In this document: positions 56,823 through 64,000 of the stretch, one piece after another
Layout of the letters: each line of letters opens with the position of its first letter
Numbering within the stretch: the first letter of the stretch is position 1
Source: Pseudonocardia sp. ICBG1293
GTDB lineage: Bacteria > Actinomycetota > Actinomycetes > Mycobacteriales > Pseudonocardiaceae
NCBI RefSeq assembly: GCF_020131355.1
Contig: NZ_JAHLEL010000044.1
Coordinates: 558,001 to 622,000 of the forward strand
Reading direction: 5' to 3'
Length of the DNA stretch: 64,000 nt
Translations under genes and position numbers: made by a program
The notes under the pieces: model-generated
Seen by the model: the letters and a program-made list of their open reading frames with translations, nothing else
Told to the model about the DNA's origin: nothing
Databases searched by the model: none

Positions 56823-57577
56823 GCCCGGAGGTGACCGCGGAGCTCGCGGCCGGCGTCCTGACCGTGACCTTCCGCCGTCCCGAGCGGCGCAACGCGCTGA
56901 CCTGGGAGATGTACGAGGGGCTGGTCGCGGCCTGCGACCGGGCCGACGACGACCCCGCGGTCCGGGCGCTCGTCGTGCGCGGCGAGGGCGACCGGGCGTT
57001 CGCGGCGGGGACCGACATCGGACAGTTCCGCGCGTTCGCCTCCGGCGCCGACGGGGTGGCCTACGAGCGCCGCGTCACCGCCGTGCTCGACCGGGTCCGC
57101 GCCGTCGGTGTGCCCACCGTGGCCGCGGTGGCCGGGTACTGCGTCGGCGGGGGGCTGGGCATCGCCTGCGCGACCGACCTGCGCATCGCGACGCCCGGGT
57201 CCCGGTTCGGGGTGCCGATCGCCAGGACGCTGGGCAACTGCCTGTCCGCGCGGACCCTGGACCTGATGGTCGAGGCCCTGGGCCGCCCACTGACCGCCGA
57301 CCTGCTGCTCACCGCCCGGATGCTCGACGCCGAGGAGGCCGCCCGCGTACCGGGGTTCCTGCACGCGGTCGTCGACGACCTCGACGCCGGGCTGGAGACG
57401 CTCGCCGGGCGGCTCACCTCCGGCGCGCCGCTGACGATCTGGGCCACCAAGCGGCTCCTGGACGACCGCGGCGCCGACGACACCGCGGTGATCGAGCGGG
57501 TGTACGGCTCGGTGGACTTCCGCACGACGGTCGCCGGATTCGGGCAGGGCGACGCGCCCCGGTGGACCGGCACCTGA
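56819..57577 (+). CDS. Enoyl-CoA hydratase/isomerase (crotonase) family protein
   Basis: The 252-residue crotonase-fold protein has RPERRNALTWEMYEGL, the oxyanion-hole region AFAAGTDIGQF and VAGYCVGGGLGIACATDLRIA. Both catalytic glutamates of true hydratases are absent: GGGxE reads GGGLG, and the FGxPE position reads FGVPI. It is therefore unlikely to be a simple hydratase and may be an isomerase, hydrolase, decarboxylase or lyase of the superfamily. GTG 56819 overlaps the CoA-transferase stop. The pair probably handles one CoA-activated substrate. Confidence 0.88.
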   Translation: MSPEVTAELAAGVLTVTFRRPERRNALTWEMYEGLVAACDRADDDPAVRALVVRGEGDRAFAAGTDIGQFRAFASGADGVAYERRVTAVLDRVRAVGVPTVAAVAGYCVGGGLGIACATDLRIATPGSRFGVPIARTLGNCLSARTLDLMVEALGRPLTADLLLTARMLDAEEAARVPGFLHAVVDDLDAGLETLAGRLTSGAPLTIWATKRLLDDRGADDTAVIERVYGSVDFRTTVAGFGQGDAPRWTGT

Positions 57578-57625
57578 CCCGGGACGCCGGTCCCCCACCG
57601 GAGCGCAGCGCGGCCGCGCCCGGTC

Positions 57626-57657
57626 GACCGCCCGGGGGCCGGCCCCGGGGCGTGGTC
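57626..57657. terminator. GC-rich hairpin at convergent gene ends
   Basis: GACC-GCCCGGGG pairs with CCCCGGGGC-GTGGTC with a small bulge. It lies after the crotonase gene (ends 57577), and its right arm touches the stop of the convergent GT2 gene. Confidence 0.55.
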
Positions 57658-59014
57658 AGCGACGGGGCAGCGGCCGGGCCCGGCCGGTCAGCGGCGGCGC
57701 CGTCCCGCCCTCGGCCTGCACCTGCCGCCGGGCCTGCAGGTAGAGCGCCGGACCGGACACCAGTCCCCGCAGCTTGCGCGCCCCCGCGCCGCTCGGGAGC
57801 GCCACGACGTCCTGCGGCGGCGGGGACTCCTGGACCGCGACGGGGGTGCGGGACGCTCCCGGTCCGCCGGCCGGGGCGGGCACCTGGTCCGGCCGGGCCC
57901 CCGTGCCGGTCCGCGGAGCCGAGGACTCGCGGCGCACGATGTCGCGCAGCCGCCCCAGCGCGGCCGGGAACCGGCGCACCGCCAGCCGGCGCGCCCGCGG
58001 GTCCAGCGCCACCTTGCCCAGGAACGCGCCCAGCCCGAGCGCGTAGCCGCCCATCTGCTCGCGCAGCTCCCCCGGCGACGGCCGGTGGTGGTGCCACACC
58101 CAGGCCGAGGGGAGGTAGGCCAGGGTGCCGCCGTCGAGCACGATCCGGACCAGCAGCTCGATGTCCTCGCCGCCACGGGTGGGCCGGCCCGGGCCCAGCG
58201 CCTCGTCGAACCCGCCGAGCACACGGACCGACTCGGCCCGCACGGCCAGGTTGGCGCCGATCCCGAACAGCCCCGGGGAGAACGGGAACACCGGGGAGTC
58301 CGCGGGTGGGTCGTCGAGCCGGAACCGGCGGGGCAGGAAGCCCTTGTTCCAGGCCAGCGCGACGTCGGCGGCCCGCTCCTCGGGGGTCTCCAGACGCGCG
58401 GCGAGCACCGGCCCGCTCAGTGCGGTCAGCCCCGGGTCCTCGGCGAACGCCCCGGCGATCCGCGACGCCCACCGCGGGTCGGGCTCGGTGTCGTCGTCGG
58501 TGAACGCGACGACCGCGGTACGGGCCTCGGCGAGGCCCCGGTTGCGCCCGACCGAGACCCCGCGCCGGGGTTCGCGCACGTAGCGGACCCGTGGGTCGGC
58601 GCAGTCACGGACGACCTGGCGGGTGCGCTCGTCGGGCGGGTCGTTGTCGACGACGAGCACGGTCACGTCCGGGTGGTCGCCGGCCAGCACCGCGGCCAGG
58701 CAGCGGCGGACGCTCTCCGGTCGTCCCCGCGTCGCGACGACGACCGTCAGCGGCTCGGCCGACACCGCGGGCTCGGCGGGTGGCTCCCGCCCGGCGACCG
58801 CCGCGGCGGCCCGGACGAGGTCCTCGGCACGCGCCCGCCCCCCGTGCAGCGCGACGTCGGCCTGGCCGACCGGGACGCCGCCGTCGGTGACCAGCAGCCG
58901 GGCCGAGCCGAACCGGGGCGGGACGACGAGGTCTCCGGTGCCGTGCCCGGCGCCGTGCCCACGGTGGTGCTCGAGCTCGCCCACCCAGACGGGGCTGCCT
59001 GCTCGGTCCGGCAC
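57656..59014 (-). CDS. GT2-family glycosyltransferase
   Basis: The 452-residue GT-A enzyme has TVVVATRGRPESVRRCLAAVLAGDHPDVTVLVVDNDPPDE, the DxD-type metal motif in VVAFTDDDTEPDPRW, and an acceptor region with GANLAVRAESVRVLGGFDEALGPGRPTRGGEDIELLVRI. An N-terminal domain of about 85 residues precedes the transferase, and a disordered Pro/Arg-rich tail follows. Relatives glycosylate surface polysaccharides or mycofactocin-like and cell-envelope molecules. The acceptor is unknown. GTG 59014 has AGGAGG 7 nt upstream. Confidence 0.88.
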   Translation of the reverse strand: MPDRAGSPVWVGELEHHRGHGAGHGTGDLVVPPRFGSARLLVTDGGVPVGQADVALHGGRARAEDLVRAAAAVAGREPPAEPAVSAEPLTVVVATRGRPESVRRCLAAVLAGDHPDVTVLVVDNDPPDERTRQVVRDCADPRVRYVREPRRGVSVGRNRGLAEARTAVVAFTDDDTEPDPRWASRIAGAFAEDPGLTALSGPVLAARLETPEERAADVALAWNKGFLPRRFRLDDPPADSPVFPFSPGLFGIGANLAVRAESVRVLGGFDEALGPGRPTRGGEDIELLVRIVLDGGTLAYLPSAWVWHHHRPSPGELREQMGGYALGLGAFLGKVALDPRARRLAVRRFPAALGRLRDIVRRESSAPRTGTGARPDQVPAPAGGPGASRTPVAVQESPPPQDVVALPSGAGARKLRGLVSGPALYLQARRQVQAEGGTAPPLTGRARPLPRR

Positions 59015-59147
59015 TGCTGTGACCTCCTGGGGTGCTGGGTCCGGTGGTCGGTCTCCGGGGCCGCCCGGTGCCGGACGTCCCCCGGGTACCTACGCCGGGC
59101 ACCGGCCCCCGGTTCACCGGGTGCGGCCGACCTCACGGCCCCCGCAC

Positions 59148-59237
59148 CGGGCACGGGGACCGGCGCCGGCCCGTGCCCGTCCGGATCGTTGCAGAGCGCC
59201 CGGTACCCGCGCTCGCCAGGCACGGGACGCCCGTGCC
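59148..59237. repeat. Two hairpins with a shared GGCACGGG core
   Basis: CGGGCACGGG (59148-59157) pairs with 59170-59179. GGCACGGG (59219-59226) pairs with CCCGTGCC (59230-59237). Both stems are perfect, and both lie in the upstream region of the GT2 gene. Confidence 0.6.
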
Positions 59238-59526
59238 GCGCTGCTCCGTCCGCCACGGCACCGACACCCTCCCGGCGCAGTGACGCGAGGAGGTGTCGCA
59301 GACCGCCGGCCGACCGGCCTGTCGGGTTCGTGACGGGCTGGTCCGTCCGGGGCATTCCCGGTGACGGTCCGCACCGTCGACCCGGGCCGTTCCCACCGTT
59401 CGGCGCAGCAGAACGACCGTACGACCCGAATGGCGCACCGTGCCCACCGTTGGACGCGGCCTCGGTGCGCGGATCGCTCCATACCGGCCGTTCGCCGCAC
59501 ACCCGGCGATCCTGTTCGGTGTCCGT

Positions 59527-59545
59527 GTCACGGACCGGTTACGGT
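59527..59545 (+). promoter_or_regulatory. MtrA-like direct repeat with -10 candidate before nlpC
   Basis: GTCACG (59527-59532), 5 nt, GTTACG (59538-59543), overlapping TACGGT (59540-59545). Tandem GTnAC-type repeats 11 bp apart are the known binding pattern of the MtrA response regulator, which controls peptidoglycan hydrolases in actinobacteria. The leader to ATG 59703 would be about 150 nt. Confidence 0.45.
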
Positions 59546-59702
59546 CCCCTCGGCTGGTCGACGTGATGTCGGCTGGTGCGCCTGGTCGGTCGCCTGCTCC
59601 CCGCTGGCCGACACTCCCCCTGGCGCCCACCCAGCACGCAGCGGGCGGAGCCGTGTCCGGTCACGAGGACCGGGGCGGGTCCGGGGCGGCGAGGACCCCT
59701 GA

Positions 59703-60848
59703 ATGACCACTGCACTCACCCCCGAACTGCATACCCCCGGCAACGACGTCCCCCGGCGTCGCCGGGACCGTGACGCCGGCGCCGGCATCTCCGCCGCCGA
59801 GCTCCTGGCCCGCTACTCCGAGGCCGGTTTCGACGCTCCGGCGACCGGTGGCCGCCGGGCCCGCCGTGCCGACGCCGCGGGCCCGGACCTCGAGCGCATC
59901 GACACCCCCGCCACCGGCCTCGCCGTGACGCCCGGCGGCTCCGACACCGACACCGACACGGTCGTCACCCGCGACGCACCGGACACCCCCGCCGGTGTCA
60001 CCTCGCGGACCGCGATCGGCCTGCTGCGCGGCGGCTCGGACACCGGCCCGCTCGGTAGGCACCCGCGCACCGTCGTCGCGACCATGTCGGCGACGCTCGT
60101 CGGCGCCACCGCGGTGATGGGGGTCGTGACGACGCTCAGCTCGCCGGAGCAGTCCCCGGAGACCACCGCGGACATGGACCTGGCCGGCGCGGCCGACCAG
60201 GCCACGATGAGGCTGTCGGTCCCGGCCGCGGGCTCCGAGCACGGCGGCACCGGGACCAGCGACGCCGCCTCCACCCTGACCAGCGGCTTCGAGCACGTCA
60301 CCGCGTCGGTCCCGCAGGCCTTCGAGAAGGCCGACGCGGCCCGGATCGCCGCCGTCGCCCAGAAGGAGGCCGCCGCGAAGTCGGCCGAGGCCCGGGCGAA
60401 GGCCGCGGCGGCGGCCCGCGACGGCGGCGGGGACGACGGCGACGGCGACGGCGGCGGCGGCGGTCTCGGCGACATCGTCGGTGGCCTGACCGGCGGCTCC
60501 TCCGACGGCGCCCAGGCACTCGCGCAGGCCAAGCAGCAGCTCGGCAAGCCGTACAAGTGGGGCGCCACCGGCCCGAGCGCGTTCGACTGCTCCGGCCTGA
60601 TGGTCTGGGCGTTCGAGCAGATCGGCGTCGACCTGCCGCGCACCTCCAGCGCGCAGTCCCAGATGGACGGCACCCCGGTCTCGAAGAGCCAGCTCAAGCC
60701 CGGCGACATGGTGTTCTTCTACTCCCCGGTCAGCCACGTCGGCATCTACGCCGGCAACGGCAAGGTGCTGCACGCCTCGACCAGCGGCGAGCCGGTCAAG
60801 TACTCCGACATCGACGCGATGCCGTTCCACAACGCGGTCCGGGTCTGA
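59703..60848 (+). CDS. NlpC/P60 peptidoglycan endopeptidase
   Basis: The 381-residue cell-wall hydrolase has a 120-residue cytoplasmic N-terminus, one transmembrane segment (VVATMSATLVGATAVMGVVTTL) and an Ala/Lys-rich probable coiled coil at about 200-240. After a Gly/Asp linker comes the C-terminal NlpC/P60 domain with Cys296 in FDCSGLMVW, His345 in VSHVGIYAG and His357 in VLHAST. It would cleave D-Glu-meso-Dap bonds. The long cytoplasmic N-terminus before the anchor is unusual and could receive regulation. The start is ATG 59703. Confidence 0.92.
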   Translation: MTTALTPELHTPGNDVPRRRRDRDAGAGISAAELLARYSEAGFDAPATGGRRARRADAAGPDLERIDTPATGLAVTPGGSDTDTDTVVTRDAPDTPAGVTSRTAIGLLRGGSDTGPLGRHPRTVVATMSATLVGATAVMGVVTTLSSPEQSPETTADMDLAGAADQATMRLSVPAAGSEHGGTGTSDAASTLTSGFEHVTASVPQAFEKADAARIAAVAQKEAAAKSAEARAKAAAAARDGGGDDGDGDGGGGGLGDIVGGLTGGSSDGAQALAQAKQQLGKPYKWGATGPSAFDCSGLMVWAFEQIGVDLPRTSSAQSQMDGTPVSKSQLKPGDMVFFYSPVSHVGIYAGNGKVLHASTSGEPVKYSDIDAMPFHNAVRV

Positions 60849-60868
60849 CCCGCCGCACCACCGACGTC

Positions 60869-60903
60869 CGAGGCCGGTGCCCCTGGGGAGGGGCCCGGCC
60901 TCG
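60869..60903. terminator. Bidirectional hairpin terminator
   Basis: CGAGGCCGG-T-GCCCC pairs with GGGGCCCGGCCTCG with one bulge and a 6-nt loop. It lies between the convergent nlpC (ends 60848) and amidase (ends 60911) genes. Confidence 0.75.
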
Positions 60904-60910
60904 ACGCACG

Positions 60911-62326
60911 TCAGGGGCGGACCCGCCCGTGTCCGGTCGCGGTCTCGAACGCGGCCGCGACCTCCAGCAGCCGGGTCTCGGCCCGCGGGGCGGCGACCAG
61001 CTGCAGACCGACCGGTGACCCGGCCGCGGTGAACCCGGCGGGCACCGAGACCGCCGGGCAGCCGGTGGCGCTGATCAGCGTCGCCGACCGCATCCACCCG
61101 AGGTAGTCGGGCTGCGCGACCCCGGCGACGGTCTGCGGGTACTCCTGCTCCACGGGGAACGGCTCGACCTGCACGGCCGGGCAGGCCAGCACGTCGTAGC
61201 GGGTGAAGAACTCGGTGACGACCTCGTGCAGCCGGGCCTGGGCCAGGTGCGCCCGGGTCAGGTCGGCGACGGTCAGCCGGCGTCCGGCGTCGACGTTCTC
61301 CCGGATCGTCGCCTTGACCCGGTCCGGGTGTGTGTCGACGACCGGACCCAGCCCGGTCAGGAACTGCCAGGCGCGCAGCGTGGTGAACACGTCGTCGGCC
61401 TCGTCGAGATCCGGGCAGTCCGCGGTCACCTCGGCGCCCATCGCCCCGGTGAACACCCTGGGGACCTCGGCCAGCACCGCGGCCGGGCCGGGGTCGACCG
61501 GGATCCGCCCACCGAGGTCGGGGGCCCAGGCGACACGCAGGTCGCCCGGGTCGGGGTCGGCACGGGGCGCGACGAACGGGCCGTCCAGCGACAACGGCGC
61601 CCGCGGGTCCGGACCGGCCAGCACCGACAGCAGCAGCGCGACGTCGGCGACGGTGCGCCCCATCGGCCCCTGCACCGACAGCACCTGGCGCGACAGCGGC
61701 GCCGGGTGCGACGGCACCCGCCCCGGCGTCGGCCGCAGCCCGACCACGTTGCACAGCGACGCCGGGTTGCGCAGCGACCCGCCCATGTCGCTGCCCTCGG
61801 CCAGCGGTGCCATCCCGCAGACCAGCGCGGCCGCGGCACCCCCGGAGGACCCGCCCGCGGTGCGCCCGGGCCGGTAGGGGTTGTGGGTCGCCCCGAACAC
61901 CGGGTTCGTCGTGTGCGAGCCGGCCGCCCACTCGGGGGTGTTGGTCTTGCCGAGCCGGATCGCCCCGGCCGCGGCCATCCTGGCCACCACCAGGTCGTCG
62001 GTGCGCGGGACGTGGCGGGCCATCAGCGGCGACCCGTGGGTGGTGCGCATCCCGGCGGTGAGGTGGGTGTCCTTGTGCAGGGCGGGCAGGCCGTGCAGCG
62101 GGCCGTCCGGCCCGGAGCGGACCAGCCGGTCGTCGGCGGCGGCCGCGGCGGCCAGCGCGCCCTCGGCGTCGAGGGTGACGACGGCGTTGACCCGGCCGTT
62201 CACCGCGTCGATGCGCTCCAGGCAGGCCGTGGTGAGCTCGCGCGCGGACAGCTCGCCGGACGCGACGAGCGCGGCCAGCTCGACGGCGGGACGGTCGACG
62301 AGGGGGAGATCGGGTTCCACCCGCAC
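60911..62326 (-). CDS. Amidase signature-family enzyme
   Basis: The 471-residue AS-family amidase has the Ser-cisSer-Lys triad intact: Lys in LPALHKDTHLT, the Gly/Ser-rich GRTAGGSSGGAAAAL and the nucleophile serine in EGSDMGGSLRNPASLCNVVGLRPTPGRVP. Family members hydrolyse amides, Glu-tRNA(Gln) intermediates or drugs. It lacks GatB/C neighbours, so it is a stand-alone amidase rather than GatA. GTG 62326 or GTG 62320 is the start. It follows galT by 4 nt on the same strand. Confidence 0.9.
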   Translation of the reverse strand: MRVEPDLPLVDRPAVELAALVASGELSARELTTACLERIDAVNGRVNAVVTLDAEGALAAAAAADDRLVRSGPDGPLHGLPALHKDTHLTAGMRTTHGSPLMARHVPRTDDLVVARMAAAGAIRLGKTNTPEWAAGSHTTNPVFGATHNPYRPGRTAGGSSGGAAAALVCGMAPLAEGSDMGGSLRNPASLCNVVGLRPTPGRVPSHPAPLSRQVLSVQGPMGRTVADVALLLSVLAGPDPRAPLSLDGPFVAPRADPDPGDLRVAWAPDLGGRIPVDPGPAAVLAEVPRVFTGAMGAEVTADCPDLDEADDVFTTLRAWQFLTGLGPVVDTHPDRVKATIRENVDAGRRLTVADLTRAHLAQARLHEVVTEFFTRYDVLACPAVQVEPFPVEQEYPQTVAGVAQPDYLGWMRSATLISATGCPAVSVPAGFTAAGSPVGLQLVAAPRAETRLLEVAAAFETATGHGRVRP

Positions 62327-62330
62327 ACAC

Positions 62331-63431
62331 CTACAGCGAACGGAGCCGTTCCGCGACCGCCTCGGGCAGCACGTCGGAGATGAACGCGCCCGCGCCGGAC
62401 TCCGACCCGGCCAGATACTTGATCTTCCCGGGGGCCCGGCGGATCGAGTGCAGGCGCAGGTGCAGCCGGGCGTCGGCACGGCCGTCGCTCTCGCGCACCG
62501 GGGCCTGGTTCCAGCCCGCGACGTAGGGCAGCTCGTCGTCGTAGAGGGCGTCGAGGCGGCGCAGCACGTCCAGGTAGAGGGTCGCGAACTCGGCACGCTG
62601 GGCCTCGTCGAGGGCGGGCAGGTCCGGCGTGGGCCGGTGCGGGTACAGGTGCACCTCGACCGGCCAGCGCGCCGCCTGCGGCACGAACACCGTCCAGTGC
62701 TCCCCGGCGACGACGACCCGCTCCCCGGACGCCCGCTCGGCGGCCAGCTGCGTGTCGAACAGGTTCTCCCCCGTGGCCTCCCGGTGGGCCGCGACGTGGG
62801 CGAGCATCCGCTGCGGGAACGGCGGGACGTAGGGGTAGGCGTAGATCTGGCCGTGCGGGTGCGACAACGTCACCCCGATCTCGGCGCCCCGGTTCTCGAA
62901 CGGGAACACGTAGCGGACCCCGGGCCGCGCACCGAGCTCGGCGGTGCGGTCGGCCCACGCCTCCAGCACCAGGCGTGCCCGCTCGGGGGTGAGCCGGGAG
63001 AACGGCGTGTCGTGGTCGTCGGTGAAGCAGACGACCACGCACCGGCCCGACGCGGCCTGCGGCACCGGGCCCGGCTCCGGCAGCGGTGCCCCGGGTGCCG
63101 ACCCGAAGGAGGGGAACCGGTTCTCGAAGGCCACGACGCCGTACTCCGGGCTCGGGACCTCGGTGTGGCGGCCGTCGCGGCTGGGGCACAGCGGGCACTG
63201 GTCGGCCGGCGGCTTGTAGGTCCGGTCCTGGCGGTGCGCCGCGATCGTGACCCACTCGCCGGCCAGCGCGTCGTAGCGCAGCTGGGAGGCCGGGACGACC
63301 CGCGGCAGGTCCCGGTGGTCGACGAGCGCCGCGGGATCGCGCGGCGCGTGCTCCGGGCCGTCGAACCAGACGATCTCCCGTCCGTCGGCCATCCGGGTGG
63401 TCAGCTTCTGCACCTTCTGCACGTCCGTCAC
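62331..63431 (-). CDS. galT: Galactose-1-phosphate uridylyltransferase GalT
   Basis: Exchanges UMP between UDP-glucose and galactose-1-phosphate in the Leloir pathway. The 366-residue protein has the zinc-site pair CPLCPS, FENRFPSFG, GRCVVVCFTDDHDTPFSRL and the nucleophile loop SHPHGQIYAYPYVPP with HPH at 191-193 (His193 is the nucleophile). A second metal/histidine region is EVHLYPHRP. GTG 63431 overlaps the stop of the DeoR gene (GTGA). galK and galE are not seen downstream. Confidence 0.95.
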   Translation of the reverse strand: MTDVQKVQKLTTRMADGREIVWFDGPEHAPRDPAALVDHRDLPRVVPASQLRYDALAGEWVTIAAHRQDRTYKPPADQCPLCPSRDGRHTEVPSPEYGVVAFENRFPSFGSAPGAPLPEPGPVPQAASGRCVVVCFTDDHDTPFSRLTPERARLVLEAWADRTAELGARPGVRYVFPFENRGAEIGVTLSHPHGQIYAYPYVPPFPQRMLAHVAAHREATGENLFDTQLAAERASGERVVVAGEHWTVFVPQAARWPVEVHLYPHRPTPDLPALDEAQRAEFATLYLDVLRRLDALYDDELPYVAGWNQAPVRESDGRADARLHLRLHSIRRAPGKIKYLAGSESGAGAFISDVLPEAVAERLRSL

Positions 63432-64000
63432 CTTCCGGGGCGAGCGATGATCACGCGGTCGACCTCGCCCTCGAGGACCGCACGGTCGGCGTCGACCAGA
63501 CCGGAGTCGGTGACCAGCACGTCGGCCTCGGACAGCTCGGCGATCGTCGAGATCCCGACGGTGCCCCACTTCGTGTGGTCGGCGACGACGACCAGCTGCC
63601 GGCCGGCGTCGACCAGTGCCCGGTTCGTGTCGCGTTCGGTCAGGTTCGGGGTGGAGAACCCGGCGGCGGCGCTCATGCCGTGCACCCCCAGGAACACCGT
63701 CTCCAGGTTCAGCGAGCGCAGCGCGGCGATCGCGACCGGGCCGACCAGCGCCTCCGACGGCGTCCGCACCCCGCCGGTGAGGATGACCGTGGTCCCGCGG
63801 GCGTCCGCGCCACCGGTGTGGAACGCGTCGGCGACGGCGACGGAGTTCGTCACCACGGTCAGCCTCGGCACCGCGGCGAGCAGCCGCGCGAGCCGCCAGG
63901 TCGTCGTGCCCGCGGACAGCCCGATCGCGGCCCCGGGGGTCACCAGCTCGGCGGCCGCGGCGGCGATGGTGTCCTTCTCCTCCAGCTCGCACACCGACTT
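63428..64000 (-). CDS. DeoR-family regulator, 3' part (5' end outside window)
   Basis: The visible 190 residues are the DeoR C-terminal sugar-phosphate sensor: EEKDTIAAAAAELVTPGAAIGLSAGTTTWRLARLL, LTVVTNSVAVADAF, LTGGVRTPSEALVGPVA, VFLGVHGMSAAAGFSTPNLTERDTNRALV and VVADHTKWGTVGISTI. The N-terminal helix-turn-helix is beyond base 64000. The stop overlaps the galT start, so it is probably the local galactose regulator, responding to a sugar phosphate. It is cut by the window edge, not degraded. Confidence 0.92.
   Translation of the reverse strand, partial: KSVCELEEKDTIAAAAAELVTPGAAIGLSAGTTTWRLARLLAAVPRLTVVTNSVAVADAFHTGGADARGTTVILTGGVRTPSEALVGPVAIAALRSLNLETVFLGVHGMSAAAGFSTPNLTERDTNRALVDAGRQLVVVADHTKWGTVGISTIAELSEADVLVTDSGLVDADRAVLEGEVDRVIIARPGR

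Larger units (their letters stand above)
59015..59702. other. 688-nt gap without a recognised gene
   Basis: Divergent region between GT2 (minus) and the NlpC/P60 gene (plus). It contains two related perfect hairpins at 59148-59179 and 59219-59237 and a direct repeat GTCACG-N5-GTTACG at 59527-59543 overlapping a -10 candidate. Long frames on both strands exist but show no recognisable protein. Confidence 0.6.

Noticed and set aside
56819..57577. Calling the crotonase-fold gene a true enoyl-CoA hydratase
   Set aside because: Both catalytic glutamates are absent at the aligned positions.
58747..59502. 251-codon minus-strand frame upstream of GT2
   Set aside because: It is read out of frame with GT2, lacks domains and has shadow-like composition; GT2 has its own ribosome-binding site at 59014.
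59546..59702. Possible c-di-AMP (ydaO) riboswitch before the NlpC/P60 gene
   Set aside because: Such genes often carry one, but I could not find its conserved blocks in the leader.
60911..62326. Annotation of the amidase as GatA
   Set aside because: No gatB or gatC is adjacent and the gene sits in a galactose context, so only amidase-family membership is claimed.

Overview
The window is chromosomal DNA of a very high-GC actinobacterium. The respiratory block qcrCAB-ctaE next to trpD, a mycobacterial-style cobalamin cluster, an SsgA-like protein and many leaderless GTG/ATG starts point to the order Pseudonocardiales, possibly Pseudonocardia. The genus is an inference from gene content only. 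No tRNA, rRNA, CRISPR array, transposase or prophage was seen.

Layout. 1-3.3 kb: the end of the cytochrome bcc-aa3 supercomplex genes (partial qcrB, qcrA, qcrC, ctaE, minus strand). 3.4-5.3 kb: a receiver-like protein, trpD and a stand-alone Lrp ligand-binding domain. 5.4-9.4 kb: a leaderless 27-aa ORF with a small partner gene, then an FprA-type ferredoxin reductase, a thioesterase-like and a winged-helix protein. 9.4-16.1 kb: a luciferase-like monooxygenase and a split beta-ketoadipate set (pcaB with an IclR regulator; pcaIJ), separated by HAD and MOSC genes. 16.1-21.3 kb: a P450, a DAO-type oxidase, small ORFs, an Sfp-type transferase and DNA polymerase IV.

21.3-34 kb is a cobalamin region: cobQ, a fused chelatase ChlI/ChlD, cobO, cobB, cobE and cysG in a tightly overlapping minus-strand operon, cobD nearby, and a broken cobF at 45 kb. 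MarR and CLC genes follow cysG. A clear cobalamin riboswitch then precedes an unrecognised 124-codon ORF. 34-47 kb holds XRE and TetR regulators, an aldo/keto reductase, a flavin reductase, an acyl-CoA synthetase, an SsgA-like protein, a DUF5709-like protein, a frameshifted SDR, a repeat-rich secreted protein and a GT4 enzyme.

47.4-57.6 kb looks like one catabolic neighbourhood: FAH-family hydrolase, FAD/Fe-S 2-hydroxyacid dehydrogenase (frameshifted), serine/alanine-glyoxylate-type aminotransferase, MatC-type dicarboxylate carrier, IclR and GntR regulators, CaiB/BaiF CoA-transferase and a crotonase-fold protein. Palindromes in its two divergent promoter regions suggest shared IclR and GntR control. 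57.6-64 kb: GT2, an NlpC/P60 cell-wall hydrolase, an amidase, galT and a DeoR regulator cut by the window edge.

Recurring themes are leaderless promoters (a -10 box 6-8 nt before the start codon), 4-nt start/stop overlaps including two TTGA overlaps, large perfect hairpins (one inside cobB, one over the cobE start), and four genes with apparent frameshifts. The last could be true decay or assembly error.
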